Positions 1-6,886 of a stretch of 10,982 bases of DNA are shown in pieces (positions within the stretch are counted from its first letter, which is position 1; every line of letters begins with the position of its first letter). This DNA is from an uncultured Phascolarctobacterium sp. Lineage in GTDB: Bacteria > Bacillota > Negativicutes > Acidaminococcales > Acidaminococcaceae. Both the position numbers and the translations under genes were made by a program. The notes under the pieces were generated by a model, which had not been told where the DNA came from, did not search any database, and saw only the letters and a program-made list of their open reading frames with translations. The stretch is taken from positions 1 through 10,982 of the forward strand of contig CAMFZA010000042.1 in assembly GCA_946002345.1 (NCBI GenBank), written 5' to 3'.

Positions 1-1
1 G

Positions 2-394
2 CGCCGCGCAGACTATTACCCCAGCCACCTTTCCGGTGGTCCAAAGCAGCGTGGAGGCATTGCCCGCGCTCTGGCAAGCAACCCCAAGGTGCTGCTCTGC
101 GACGAAGCAACCTCCGCCCTGGACCCCCAAACCACCAAATCTATTTTGGAGCTGCTAAAGGATATCAATAAAAAGCTCAATCTAACCATTGTGCTCATCA
201 CCCACCAAATGGAGGTTGTTAAGACCATCTGCGACCGTGTTGCTGTTATCGAAAATGGCGATATTATCGAGGAAGGCCCCATGGTGGATGTATTTACCAA
301 TCCCCAGCACCCCACCACCAAGGAATTTACCAAGAGCGTTATCAACGCGGAAATTCCTGATATGATTACTGACAGGCAGCTCACCGACACCTAG
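2..394 (+). CDS. metN: Methionine ABC transporter ATP-binding protein MetN, ATPase-domain part (5' truncated, ends at in-frame TAG)
   Basis: This is the cytoplasmic ATPase that powers methionine import through MetI. The reading frame is open from position 2, so the start and Walker A lie outside the window. Visible in order are the ABC signature ([10 protein letters not shown], about residues 10-19 of this fragment), Walker B with the D-loop ([12 protein letters not shown], residues 30-41) and the switch histidine in LITHQ (H68). The family signature is normally LSGGQKQRVG; here Q is replaced by P (codon CCA at 41-43) and V by G (codon GGA at 53-55). The frame stops at TAG 392-394, just before the C-terminal NIL domain, which continues in the same frame at 398-646. 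MetN proteins normally carry both domains in one chain of about 340 residues, so this is either a disrupted gene or sequence error near a contig end. Identity as MetN rests on the NIL domain and on metI and metQ downstream. Confidence 0.85.
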   Translation, partial: RRADYYPSHLSGGPKQRGGIARALASNPKVLLCDEATSALDPQTTKSILELLKDINKKLNLTIVLITHQMEVVKTICDRVAVIENGDIIEEGPMVDVFTNPQHPTTKEFTKSVINAEIPDMITDRQLTDT

Positions 395-397
395 ACA

Positions 398-646
398 GTG
401 GCCAGCAGGATCAGCGGGCGGAGGGCCGTCATCGGCGACAGCGCCAGCGAGCCCATTGTTTCCGGTATGGTTAAACGCTTTGCCGTGGATGTAAGCATCC
501 TTTACGGCAATATTGACCAGCTGAAGGATGTTCCCTTTGGCACCCTGATTATCGAGGTCAGCGGTGACCAAAAGGGCATTAAAAATGCTCTGGAATATCT
601 GCACAGTCAAAATCTGAAAACGGAGGTAATCGGCTATGAATCCTGA
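398..646 (+). CDS. metN: MetN C-terminal NIL (ACT-like) domain, separated from the ATPase part by TAG
   Basis: This encodes the NIL domain that in MetN binds methionine and mediates transinhibition of the transporter. The diagnostic stretch begins at GDSASEPIVSGM and runs through VDVSILYGNIDQL, PFGTLIIEVSG and the last helix to the TGA at 644-646. It is in the same frame as the ATPase part, with only TAG-ACA between them. The GTG at 398 is a formal start only: no Shine-Dalgarno sequence precedes it, so independent translation is doubtful. The first residues (about MASRISGRRAV) do not resemble the usual linker, whereas everything from GDSASEP onward looks well conserved, which points to local damage or sequence error. 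The 3' end overlaps the metI start by 11 bases, as expected for translational coupling. Treat 2-646 as one interrupted metN. Confidence 0.7.
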   Translation: MASRISGRRAVIGDSASEPIVSGMVKRFAVDVSILYGNIDQLKDVPFGTLIIEVSGDQKGIKNALEYLHSQNLKTEVIGYES

Positions 647-1295
647 TATGTTTGCATTATTGAATAAATCCTTCTGGGAAACCTGCTACATGGTCTTTGC
701 CTCCACGGCTCTGTCCACCCTGATTGGTATTCCCTTAGGCGTTATTTTAACTGTTACCCGCAAGGATCACATCCTGCCCAACCAGGCGGTTAACAGCATT
801 TTGGGCGCCATTGTTAACGCTACCCGCTCCACACCCTTTATTATTTTAATGGTAGCGATTATTCCCTTAACCCGTATGATTGTAGGCTCCTCCATTGGTA
901 CCACCGCAGCCATTGTGCCGCTGACCATCTCTGCAGCCCCCTTCATCGCCCGCATTATTGAATCTTCCCTGCTGGAAATCAACCCCGGCATTATCGAGGC
1001 AGCTCAAGCTATGGGCGCCAGCCCCATGCAGATTATTACCAAGGTCCTGCTGCCCGAATCATTGCATTCCATCGTTTTGGGCGTAACTCTGGCCATCATC
1101 AGCCTTATTGGCTACAGTGCTATGGCTGGTACCCTGGGCGGCGGCGGCTTGGGTGACCTGGCTATCCGCTACGGCTACCAACGCTTCCAGATGGACGTTA
1201 TGCTGGCCACTGTCGTGGTGCTGATCATCATGGTTCAGGCCATGCAATCCCTGGGTGATTATGCATCCAAGAAGCTGAACAAGAATAAGCTTTAA
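636..1295 (+). CDS. metI: Methionine ABC transporter permease MetI
   Basis: MetI is the integral membrane subunit that forms the methionine translocation path; two copies pair with two MetN. The product is 219 residues, close to E. coli MetI (217). It shows about five hydrophobic segments, starting near residues 15-40 (TALSTLIGIPLGVIL). The coupling (EAA) loop that contacts the ATPase is EAAQAMGASPMQIITKVLLP, followed by the glycine-rich GTLGGGGLGDLAIRYGYQRF stretch typical of MetI. The ATG at 636 is chosen because GGAGGT at 622-627 sits 8 bases upstream and the gene overlaps the end of metN; an ATG at 648 is the alternative. The sequence looks intact, in contrast to the neighbouring metN. 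It is almost certainly co-transcribed with metN. Confidence 0.95.
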   Translation: MNPDMFALLNKSFWETCYMVFASTALSTLIGIPLGVILTVTRKDHILPNQAVNSILGAIVNATRSTPFIILMVAIIPLTRMIVGSSIGTTAAIVPLTISAAPFIARIIESSLLEINPGIIEAAQAMGASPMQIITKVLLPESLHSIVLGVTLAIISLIGYSAMAGTLGGGGLGDLAIRYGYQRFQMDVMLATVVVLIIMVQAMQSLGDYASKKLNKNKL

Positions 1296-1328
1296 GACAG
1301 CCCTAGTTCCGTTGTATCTGTTTGCACG

Positions 1329-1350
1329 GCCATAATTGCGCGCTTGTGGC
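1329..1350 (+). other. Small stem-loop in the metI-metQ gap
   Basis: GCCATAA (1329-1335) can pair with TTGTGGC (1344-1350) in RNA, giving a 7-bp stem with one G-U pair around the 8-base loop TTGCGCGC. No T-run follows, so it is not an intrinsic terminator. Such a hairpin could stabilise the upstream mRNA end or adjust relative expression, but this is a guess and the stem is short. Confidence 0.3.
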
Positions 1351-1351
1351 T

Positions 1352-1362
1352 TGCTATATAAT
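1352..1362 (+). promoter_or_regulatory. Possible extended -10 promoter element for metQ
   Basis: TGCTATATA at 1352-1360 fits an extended -10 (TGn before a TATA hexamer), and the overlapping TATAAT at 1357-1362 is a perfect -10 hexamer. No convincing -35 lies at the right distance; TTGCGC at 1336-1341 leaves only 15 bases to TATAAT. If real, it would give the abundant binding protein extra transcription independent of metNI. Confidence 0.3.
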
Positions 1363-1393
1363 TAAACAATCACTATATACGGGAGGTATAATG

Positions 1394-2221
1394 ATGAGTA
1401 AATTAGTCAAAATTTTGATTACCGTTGCCCTGATGGCCCTGATGGTTGTGGCTGCAGGCTGCGGCGGCGACAAAAAGGATGAGATAAAGGCCGACACCAA
1501 GGCACCTATTAAGATTGGCGTAACCGCTGGTCCCCATGCTGAGATCATGGACAATGTAAAAAAACTGGCTGACAAAGAAGGCCTGAAAATTGAAGTCGTA
1601 GAATTCTCCGATTTCGTTTCCCCCAACGTTGCTCTGGCTCAGGGCGAGCTCTTTGCTAACAGCATGCAGCATGCTCCTTATCTGGCAGCTACCCTGAAAA
1701 AGGAGCCCAAATTCCAATTGGTTGAGGTTTTCAAGACTGTAAACTTCCCCATGGCTATCTATTCTACTAAATACAAAAAGGTAGATGATATCCCTGCTGG
1801 TGCTACCATCGGTATTCCTAACGACCCCTCCAACGGTGCTCGTGCACTGCTGGTTTTAGCTGACAAGGGCTTCATTGAAGTTAAGGATAAAAACTCCGTA
1901 ACCACCACTGTTGCTGACATCACCAAGAATGACAAAAAATACAAGATTCAAGAGCTGGACGCAGCCTCCATTCCTAAGGCTATGCCGGACCTGGACATTG
2001 CCGTTATCAATGCAAACTATGCCCTGGTTGCTAAGCTGAACCCCTCCAAGGATTCTCTCTTAATCGAGCGTAACGACAACCCCTTCCTGAACGTTTTTGT
2101 TACCACTAAGGCTAACGAAAAGGATCCTCGCATTGCTCAGCTGAAAAAGATTTATCAATCTGCTGAAAACAAAAAATTCATTGCCGACCACTTCAAGGGC
2201 ACCATTACTGCCGGCTTCTAA
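1394..2221 (+). CDS. metQ: Methionine-binding lipoprotein MetQ (NlpA family)
   Basis: MetQ is the extracytoplasmic substrate-binding protein that delivers methionine to MetNI. It has a lipoprotein signal: MSKLVK, then a hydrophobic core (ILITVALMALMVV), then a lipobox ending AAGC, so Cys23 would be the lipidated residue. The mature part has the NlpA/MetQ pattern: KIGVTAGPHAEIMDNVKK, FSDFVSPNVALAQGELFANSMQH, and IGIPNDPSNGARALLVL. Length is 275 residues, similar to E. coli MetQ (271). GGAGGT at 1382-1387 sets the start. The ATG at 1394 has the better spacing (7 bases from GGAGG); the ATG at 1391 would add one Met. The frame is open back to an ATG at 1322, but that would bury the signal peptide behind 23 extra residues and has no ribosome site. 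Binding of methionine rather than a related amino acid is inferred from the metNI neighbours. Confidence 0.93.
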   Translation: MSKLVKILITVALMALMVVAAGCGGDKKDEIKADTKAPIKIGVTAGPHAEIMDNVKKLADKEGLKIEVVEFSDFVSPNVALAQGELFANSMQHAPYLAATLKKEPKFQLVEVFKTVNFPMAIYSTKYKKVDDIPAGATIGIPNDPSNGARALLVLADKGFIEVKDKNSVTTTVADITKNDKKYKIQELDAASIPKAMPDLDIAVINANYALVAKLNPSKDSLLIERNDNPFLNVFVTTKANEKDPRIAQLKKIYQSAENKKFIADHFKGTITAGF

Positions 2222-2272
2222 TCCACCCCTAAGCTTATCTAAATCCTAAAACTCGTACACTAGTAAAAACTT

Positions 2273-2307
2273 AGCCCCCTGCTTCGCGCAAGCAGGGGGC
2301 TTTTTTT
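2273..2307. terminator. Strong intrinsic terminator, probably bidirectional, between metQ and dacB
   Basis: AGCCCCCTGCTT (2273-2284) pairs perfectly over 12 bp with AAGCAGGGGGCT (2290-2301) around the loop CGCGC. Seven T follow on the + strand (2301-2307), ending the metQ transcript. On the - strand the same hairpin is followed by AAGTTTTTA, so it can also end the dacB transcript, whose stop is at 2332. The 29-base hairpin recurs in exact inverted orientation at 7454-7482. Confidence 0.92.
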
Positions 2308-2331
2308 ACGCCTTTCTAAGCACATTCCACA

Positions 2332-3660
2332 CTATTTAACTGTAGTAAACACCTCGCACACTCTATCCTGCCAAGCCTGAATCTCCAAAGTATCTAAGAT
2401 GCCATTGTTCATAATGCTGAAGGCCAGTAGATGCCCGTTAGCTGTAGTGGTATAGCCTGCTAGCGCGCTGACGCCAGTGAGCGTGCCTGTCTTGGCGTGT
2501 ATTTTGCCCTTCGTGGCTTTATTGTGCATGCGGTAATCCAGTGTGCCATCCACACCGCCGAGGGGCAAAGCAGGGTAGAAGGTACTGAAAAGCTGCTTGT
2601 TTTCATAGGCGTACTTTAGCAAGCCCACCTCTAGCTCAGGCGATAAATAATCGTATAAGGATAAGCCGCAGCCATCGGCAATATTATAATTAGCAGGATT
2701 ATAGCCAAGCTTAGCAATAAATCTGTTAACAAGCTTGCGGGCGTCATCTGCAGTGGCATGGCTGCTGCGTTCAAAGGCGGCCAACTGATAAAACGTGGCC
2801 TCCGCGCAAAGATTGTCGCTATCCTTGAGCATGGGCTGCAAAACCTGCGCCATGCTGTGACTGCGCACACACAGCTGCTTAGCCGTAGCAGGCGCCTGCC
2901 CCCGCACCATCAAAACAGGTGGCTTGATATGAGCCTCACGCAGCTTGCTTTGGAAAACCTGCATGAATTTGTCACGGCCGTTCACCAGCAAAGGAAACAG
3001 TGGCGGATTATACTCATCATCATCCCAGCACCAGCCAATTCCCCAACGGGGGCTATCCATCATACTAACATCAGCAATCAAGCTGCCTTGAATAGTATGA
3101 ATTCCAAGAGCCCTGATGCTGTCCACAAAGGCCTGCATATCACTGCTGTCAAAAAGCGGGTCAAAGCCGCCTATACAATAAATATTACCTGTGAGCACAC
3201 CGTTACTTATGCTTCCCTCATAAGCCAGCTTAGTAGTAAATTGATGGTAAATACTAAGATTTTCCATTGCGGTAATAGCCACTAAGCTTTTTAGAGTCGA
3301 GGCAGGGCGCAGCAGCTGCCTAGGCTGATGCTGAAAAACGATTTTATCGGCAGTCAAATCATACACAAGCATGCCCGCCTGACTGCGCTGCAGCAAATCC
3401 TCTTCTAAAAGATTCTGCAGCCCTTGCTGCAAAGCCTTTTCCCATGGTGCTTGGGGCACTATGGGAGCTTGGCTAGCCTTTACAAGCGGCTGTGCACTAA
3501 CAGCAGTGGTCTGCTGCGCAGTAACACGCGTACCTTTAGCAGCTTTATTATTGCTTGTAGCAAAGCTTGCATTGTCTGCAAAAAATAAGGTAGAACTTAG
3601 TAAAAGCACGCCGACAATACCAAGCGTGCTTTTGATTTTATCCGTAGAAAAAAAAGACAA
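2332..3660 (-). CDS. dacB: D-alanyl-D-alanine carboxypeptidase/endopeptidase, PBP4 type (peptidase family S13)
   Basis: This exported penicillin-binding protein trims D-Ala or cleaves D-Ala-meso-DAP cross-links in peptidoglycan. The product is 442 residues. It has an N-terminal signal sequence with hydrophobic core about residues 12-27 and possible signal peptidase cleavage after SFA (about residue 34), then a Pro/Gln-rich stretch. All three catalytic motifs are present: STLK (Ser121, Lys124), SDN (281-283) and KTGT (390-393). The region between the first two motifs is long, as in the S13 family with its inserted domains. The DGCGLS motif (329-334) corresponds to the usual DGSGLS, with Cys for Ser. 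The start is TTG at 3658-3660: no Met codon occurs before residue 96, the signal peptide begins right here, and AGGTG (3668-3672) lies 7 bases upstream. The stop is TAG. It lies 39 bases after the response-regulator gene in the same direction, so co-transcription is likely. Confidence 0.93.
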   Translation of the reverse strand: MSFFSTDKIKSTLGIVGVLLLSSTLFFADNASFATSNNKAAKGTRVTAQQTTAVSAQPLVKASQAPIVPQAPWEKALQQGLQNLLEEDLLQRSQAGMLVYDLTADKIVFQHQPRQLLRPASTLKSLVAITAMENLSIYHQFTTKLAYEGSISNGVLTGNIYCIGGFDPLFDSSDMQAFVDSIRALGIHTIQGSLIADVSMMDSPRWGIGWCWDDDEYNPPLFPLLVNGRDKFMQVFQSKLREAHIKPPVLMVRGQAPATAKQLCVRSHSMAQVLQPMLKDSDNLCAEATFYQLAAFERSSHATADDARKLVNRFIAKLGYNPANYNIADGCGLSLYDYLSPELEVGLLKYAYENKQLFSTFYPALPLGGVDGTLDYRMHNKATKGKIHAKTGTLTGVSALAGYTTTANGHLLAFSIMNNGILDTLEIQAWQDRVCEVFTTVK

Positions 3661-3667
3661 CTTCTTT

Positions 3668-3672
3668 CACCT
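3668..3672 (-). promoter_or_regulatory. Ribosome binding site that fixes the TTG start of dacB
   Basis: On the - strand AGGTG ends 7 bases before the TTG at 3660. No ATG is available upstream of the SxxK motif that would keep the signal peptide, so this site decides the start. A TTG start suggests modest translation relative to the upstream genes. Confidence 0.6.
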
Positions 3673-3699
3673 AACTCTATACAATATCTAAATGCCAGC

Positions 3700-4404
3700 T
3701 TAAGAAAACATAAAGCTAAAATATTTGTCCTTAAATTCCTTATCCATTCCTCTGGATAAGGGGATGCACAGCTTACTACCCCGCATGAAGATTTCTTTGG
3801 TGTTAAAATGCTCCACATGCTTGAAGTTCACGATATAGCTGCGATGGGGCTTGAAAAAGCCTGGATAAAGCAACAGCTTGTTCTGGATATTATTAAAGGT
3901 ATCCCGTACCTCCAGCCTTTTGCCGCCCACCAAATTAAATACTACCTGACGATTAACAGCCTCCACCCACTCGATCTCTTCAATGAGAATGCTACACATA
4001 TCGTTGCCGGATTTAAGTACAATAAATTGGCAAAGCTTTTGGTAAAGGGAATCCAGCAGCTGGCTGAAGCCCTCATAATCAGCGGGCTTGAGTAAATAGC
4101 CATAGGGGTGCACTTCGTAGGCAGGCAGAGCGAAGTCCTTGGAGGAGGTTAGGAAGATGAGCGAAAAATCGCTATTGCTGGTCCTGAGCTGCTTGGCTGC
4201 ATCCAGCCCATTCATGCCGGGCATGATAATATCTAAAACAGCAATATCATCCTGACGGGGCGCATACTGCTCCAGAAGGTCCGTGCTTGAGGAAAAGGTC
4301 AACAGCTCCGCCTCCAGCCTGTGTTCGCTTAACCATTGCTGGGTGTGGGCTTTTAAAACATCTAGCATCTCCCTGTCGTCATCACATAATATAAACCGCA
4401 TCAT
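3700..4404 (-). CDS. LytTR-family response regulator (AgrA/LytR-like)
   Basis: This is a DNA-binding response regulator, presumably phosphorylated by the kinase encoded just upstream. From the ATG at 4404 the product is 234 residues. The receiver domain (about 3-120) begins RFILCDDD with acidic residues D8-D10, has the phospho-acceptor Asp58 in VLDIIMPGMNG, switch Thr86 in FLTSS, and Lys106 in LLKP. A LytTR domain (about 132-231) follows, with FFKPHRSYIVNFKHVEHF typical of that fold. The frame extends to a TTG at 4422, but AAGGAG (4411-4416) lies 6 bases before the ATG at 4404 and 9 before the ATG at 4401, so the start is one of those. The kinase stop (TAA at 4415-4417) overlaps this ribosome site, indicating translational coupling. 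Its likely target is the direct repeat at 5786-5815, and possibly its own operon. Target genes are inferred. Confidence 0.93.
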   Translation of the reverse strand: MMRFILCDDDREMLDVLKAHTQQWLSEHRLEAELLTFSSSTDLLEQYAPRQDDIAVLDIIMPGMNGLDAAKQLRTSNSDFSLIFLTSSKDFALPAYEVHPYGYLLKPADYEGFSQLLDSLYQKLCQFIVLKSGNDMCSILIEEIEWVEAVNRQVVFNLVGGKRLEVRDTFNNIQNKLLLYPGFFKPHRSYIVNFKHVEHFNTKEIFMRGSKLCIPLSRGMDKEFKDKYFSFMFS

Positions 4405-4410
4405 TAACAG

Positions 4411-4416
4411 CTCCTT
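4411..4416 (-). promoter_or_regulatory. Ribosome binding site of the response regulator, overlapping the kinase stop codon
   Basis: AAGGAG on the - strand shares bases with the TAA of the kinase gene (TAAGGAG). It argues for starting the regulator at 4404 (spacing 6) or 4401 (spacing 9) rather than at the upstream TTG at 4422, which would lie before this site. Confidence 0.75.
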
Positions 4417-5698
4417 AGACAATGATTTGTAACACGAACAGATTATGCTCCAAGGAGAATTTGCACTGTCCGCCTAGCTTATTGCAATTATAGATAATGC
4501 TTTGGGTGCCGATGCCGTGGCCAGCCTCTGAGGAAACAGGTACATCGTCGACAAAATTTGGCGTGGTCGCATAGGTGTTTTTTAAGGATAAAAGCAACTT
4601 GCTATGTTTTTGCTTAAGACTTAAGTGAATATAGCGCTCCCCCTGAGGTAATTGTTTGGTAGCGTCGAAGGCGTTCTCCAAGGCATTGTCCAGCATGATA
4701 GAATAGCATAGCTCAGGACAGGGCAAGAGCGCCGCAGTTTCTACATCAGCCTTAAACTCCACATGATTTAGCTTGCACTGGTCATCATATTTTGTCAAAA
4801 CAGCATTGACAAACTCATTGGAGCAGAAGCGTTGGAGACGAATGGAGTCCAAGCTGCGCTGGCCCTCGCTTAAATATTTGACAGCCTCATCGTATTTTTG
4901 CTGTTGAATAAGGGTAGTAGCAGTGCTCAGCACATGGCGCATATCGTGACGTACAATGGACATACGGTATTGAGCGCTGCGTGTTTGCTCCAGCTCGTGG
5001 ACCGCCGAATGCATGCGCAGTTCAACAAGACGATTCTCTTGGGAAAGCTCGTTTTTGGCAAGATATTCCTCAGCGATCATGCTGAAGAATATAAGACAGG
5101 TAATACTTACTACGAAGCCTAAAAATTCTACCACGATTCCGTGACCGGAGTATAACAGATTGCTATAAACAGTGGTCGCATAATCGAAAAAATAATAGGT
5201 CAAGGGCAAAATACTAAAAATAGCCACTTCTCTTAAGGGACGATGCAGCAGCACGGCCACATAAGGACTTATATAAGCGGTAATGAAAAAGAGAATTGGC
5301 GGCACTAGGACAATGCGAACAGCGTAGTAGAACCACTGGTCAGGAATAAAAAACACGCCTGCAAAGCCCAGCCATTTGGTGAGCTGGCAGCAGGAGTAGG
5401 CGATGGCCACCGCTGTAACAGCGCTAAAGCATGGCGCTCTAAAGGCATATACTAAAAAAATAATCAAGGGTAGATGGATAAAAAAGGGATAAAAGCGCAG
5501 AAAATATTCTATAGAGTCCTGCCTAGCGAAATGATAGTAAACTAGCTGCTGGAGAACGCTGAAAACCACAGTAAAAAGCCCTAGCTTGAAGAGTCCTCCT
5601 TTTTGTTTATGCGCATCTAAAAAGCTAGCGCTGAGAGCGATACCAAAAATAAGCGTCAAAATATAATGAATTTGCGAGAGAATATCCAAATTTATCAT
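4415..5698 (-). CDS. Membrane sensor histidine kinase, GHKL ATPase type (AgrC-like)
   Basis: This is a membrane kinase that should sense an extracellular or envelope signal and phosphorylate the LytTR regulator encoded next. The product is 427 residues. The N-terminal half (about 8-210) is very hydrophobic with roughly six membrane segments and no recognisable extracellular sensor domain, the layout of AgrC-like kinases. A coiled linker (about 212-245) leads to the phospho-acceptor region RHDMRHVLS (His251), followed by a helical dimerisation part. The C-terminal ATPase has the N-box LDNALENAFDA (Asn338, Asn342) and the G-box GHGIGTQSI (393-401). No separate D-box/F-box of classical HATPases is evident, as usual for this class. 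The ATG at 5698 has AAGGAAGG just upstream. No agrB- or agrD-like gene or short peptide gene is evident nearby, so the signal is unknown. A candidate promoter lies at 5746-5774. Confidence 0.93.
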   Translation of the reverse strand: MINLDILSQIHYILTLIFGIALSASFLDAHKQKGGLFKLGLFTVVFSVLQQLVYYHFARQDSIEYFLRFYPFFIHLPLIIFLVYAFRAPCFSAVTAVAIAYSCCQLTKWLGFAGVFFIPDQWFYYAVRIVLVPPILFFITAYISPYVAVLLHRPLREVAIFSILPLTYYFFDYATTVYSNLLYSGHGIVVEFLGFVVSITCLIFFSMIAEEYLAKNELSQENRLVELRMHSAVHELEQTRSAQYRMSIVRHDMRHVLSTATTLIQQQKYDEAVKYLSEGQRSLDSIRLQRFCSNEFVNAVLTKYDDQCKLNHVEFKADVETAALLPCPELCYSIMLDNALENAFDATKQLPQGERYIHLSLKQKHSKLLLSLKNTYATTPNFVDDVPVSSEAGHGIGTQSIIYNCNKLGGQCKFSLEHNLFVLQIIV

Positions 5699-5745
5699 CT
5701 TGACCTTCCTTCCAAAATAGGCGAAAGCATTAAAACCTTATCTTA

Positions 5746-5774
5746 ATTATATCCACAAATTTTGAACACTACAA
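5746..5774 (-). promoter_or_regulatory. Candidate promoter of the kinase-regulator-dacB operon
   Basis: On the - strand TTGTAG (5774-5769) and a perfect TATAAT (5751-5746) are separated by 17 bases, giving a start of transcription near 5739 and a leader of about 40 bases before the kinase ATG. The -35 overlaps a third, weaker LytTR-like 9-mer (ACAATCCAG, 5771-5779, + strand), which would suit autoregulation. Confidence 0.6.
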
Positions 5775-5785
5775 TCCAGAAATTT

Positions 5786-5815
5786 ACAATTCATACAAAA
5801 AAAGCTACAATTGGA
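5786..5815. promoter_or_regulatory. Candidate LytTR binding site (direct repeat, 12-bp spacer)
   Basis: Two 9-mers, ACAATTCAT (5786-5794) and ACAATTGGA (5807-5815), are separated by exactly 12 bases. The general LytTR repeat is [TA][AC][CA]GTTN[AG][TG] with 12-13 base spacing. The first repeat matches 8 of 9 positions and the second 7 of 9, both with A in place of the consensus G. The site lies about 10 bases upstream of the M23-gene -35 region and 11 bases upstream of the kinase -35, so it could serve both promoters. Binding by the regulator encoded at 3700-4404 is an inference from proximity. Confidence 0.5.
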
Positions 5816-5825
5816 GCGTATAGTG

Positions 5826-5854
5826 TTCCCTTAAAAGGTTTTCTCTGCTAAAAT
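5826..5854 (+). promoter_or_regulatory. Candidate extended -10 promoter of the M23 peptidase-bactofilin pair
   Basis: TGCTAAAAT (5846-5854) is a good extended -10 (TGn plus TAAAAT). The hexamer at the matching -35 distance, TTCCCT (5826-5831), is poor. A weak -35 with an extended -10 and an upstream LytTR-type repeat is the architecture expected for an activated promoter. Transcription would start near 5861. Confidence 0.5.
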
Positions 5855-5917
5855 GACCATAAAGCATTTCTATTGAGTGGAGAGAAGATCAGATTAATCG
5901 CGTAGGAATTGAGGCTT

Positions 5918-6874
5918 ATGATGCAAGGATTTGGCAAGTGGAAAAGGCTAATACAGCTGTGGAAGCAGCTTGATGGTGGTTATACCCTGATGCTTGTGCC
6001 CCATGATGGGCGCTCCATCAGCAAAAAGGATTTACATACCAAGCAAATGAAAAAGGTGGCCACATGGTTTGGAGCAGTGGCTTTGGGAACAGCTGGAGTA
6101 ATCGTCCTGCTATCCAGCATGCTTTACGTGCGCAACAAAGAGGCTAATGAACTGGCAGCTTACCGTGCCATCAAGGCTCAGCAGGAGCAGAAGCTACAGG
6201 AGCTGGCCAAGAGTACGGAAGCAGTGCAAAAGCAACTTGCTGTACTGCATAAGATTGAAAACCAGGTGCGGGAGCAGATGAAAAAGTCCGGCATGGAGCT
6301 TCCCGGTAAAAGCGAACTGACAGAAAAAAACGGCGGCAAGGGCGGTCCTAGCAAGACCAAGGTGTCTGATTTAGTTGTTCTGCAGGAGCAAAACGCTTTG
6401 CTGCAAAAGAATTTGCAGGCATCTACTCATGACTGGGATAATCTTTTGGCCAGCATTAAGGCGGAGAATTATCGCAATGAGGTCACTCCTAATTTGTGGC
6501 CCTTGGATGGTGGCTATATTAGTTCTGATTTTGGCAGTCGCGCTAATCCCTTTGATGGCTACTCCAGTGATTATCATCCTGGTATTGATATTGCCGAAAA
6601 TTATGGCGCGCCGGTTTATGCCAGTGCCTCGGGCTATGTTCAAAGAGCAGGCTGGTATGGCGGCTATGGCAAATATATTAAGATTTCTCATGATTATGGC
6701 TATGCTACCGCATACGGCCATTTAAGCAGCATTGAAATTAGTGCTGGAGACTATGTGAGCAAGGGCCAGATTATTGGCTATGTGGGCAGCACCGGCTATA
6801 GCACCGGGCCCCATTTACACTTTGAGGTGCTGCTCTATGGCGAGCAGGTCAATCCTCGGCGCTTAATTAAATAG
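5918..6874 (+). CDS. Membrane-anchored M23 (LytM/lysostaphin-like) metallopeptidase with coiled coil
   Basis: This is a zinc endopeptidase predicted to cut peptide cross-links in peptidoglycan outside the cytoplasmic membrane. From the ATG at 5918 it has 318 residues: a basic cytoplasmic N-terminus of about 47 residues, one membrane segment (about 48-70), a coiled coil (about 72-122), a Gly/Lys-rich linker (about 130-150), a second short helical stretch (150-185), and the M23 domain (about 195-318). The catalytic set is complete: ligands His220 and Asp224 (HPGID) and His301 (HLH), plus His268 (YGHLS) and His299. It is therefore probably active, unlike degenerate regulatory LytM proteins. The frame extends to a TTG at 5909; ATGs at 5918 and 5921 are preferred, the latter 6 bases from GAGG (5911-5914). 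The stop is TAG. The bactofilin gene follows after 12 bases, a pairing well known for cell-shape modules such as CcmA with Csd M23 peptidases in Helicobacter. Confidence 0.93.
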   Translation: MMQGFGKWKRLIQLWKQLDGGYTLMLVPHDGRSISKKDLHTKQMKKVATWFGAVALGTAGVIVLLSSMLYVRNKEANELAAYRAIKAQQEQKLQELAKSTEAVQKQLAVLHKIENQVREQMKKSGMELPGKSELTEKNGGKGGPSKTKVSDLVVLQEQNALLQKNLQASTHDWDNLLASIKAENYRNEVTPNLWPLDGGYISSDFGSRANPFDGYSSDYHPGIDIAENYGAPVYASASGYVQRAGWYGGYGKYIKISHDYGYATAYGHLSSIEISAGDYVSKGQIIGYVGSTGYSTGPHLHFEVLLYGEQVNPRRLIK

Positions 6875-6886
6875 CGAGGTGAGAGC

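Noticed and set aside
392..394. TAG read through as pyrrolysine or by stop-codon reassignment in metN.
   Set aside because: dacB, the M23 gene and yitT end normally with TAG, MetN is not a pyrrolysine protein, and other signature-motif changes in the same fragment favour sequence error or decay.
1296..1390. SAM or T-box riboswitch ahead of metQ.
   Set aside because: The gap is only 95 bases and shows neither the SAM-I core nor a T-box; any such leader would precede metN, outside the window.
2758..3285. A 175-codon open frame on the + strand.
   Set aside because: It lies antisense within dacB, which has all three catalytic motifs; the antisense product has low-complexity composition and no recognisable domain.
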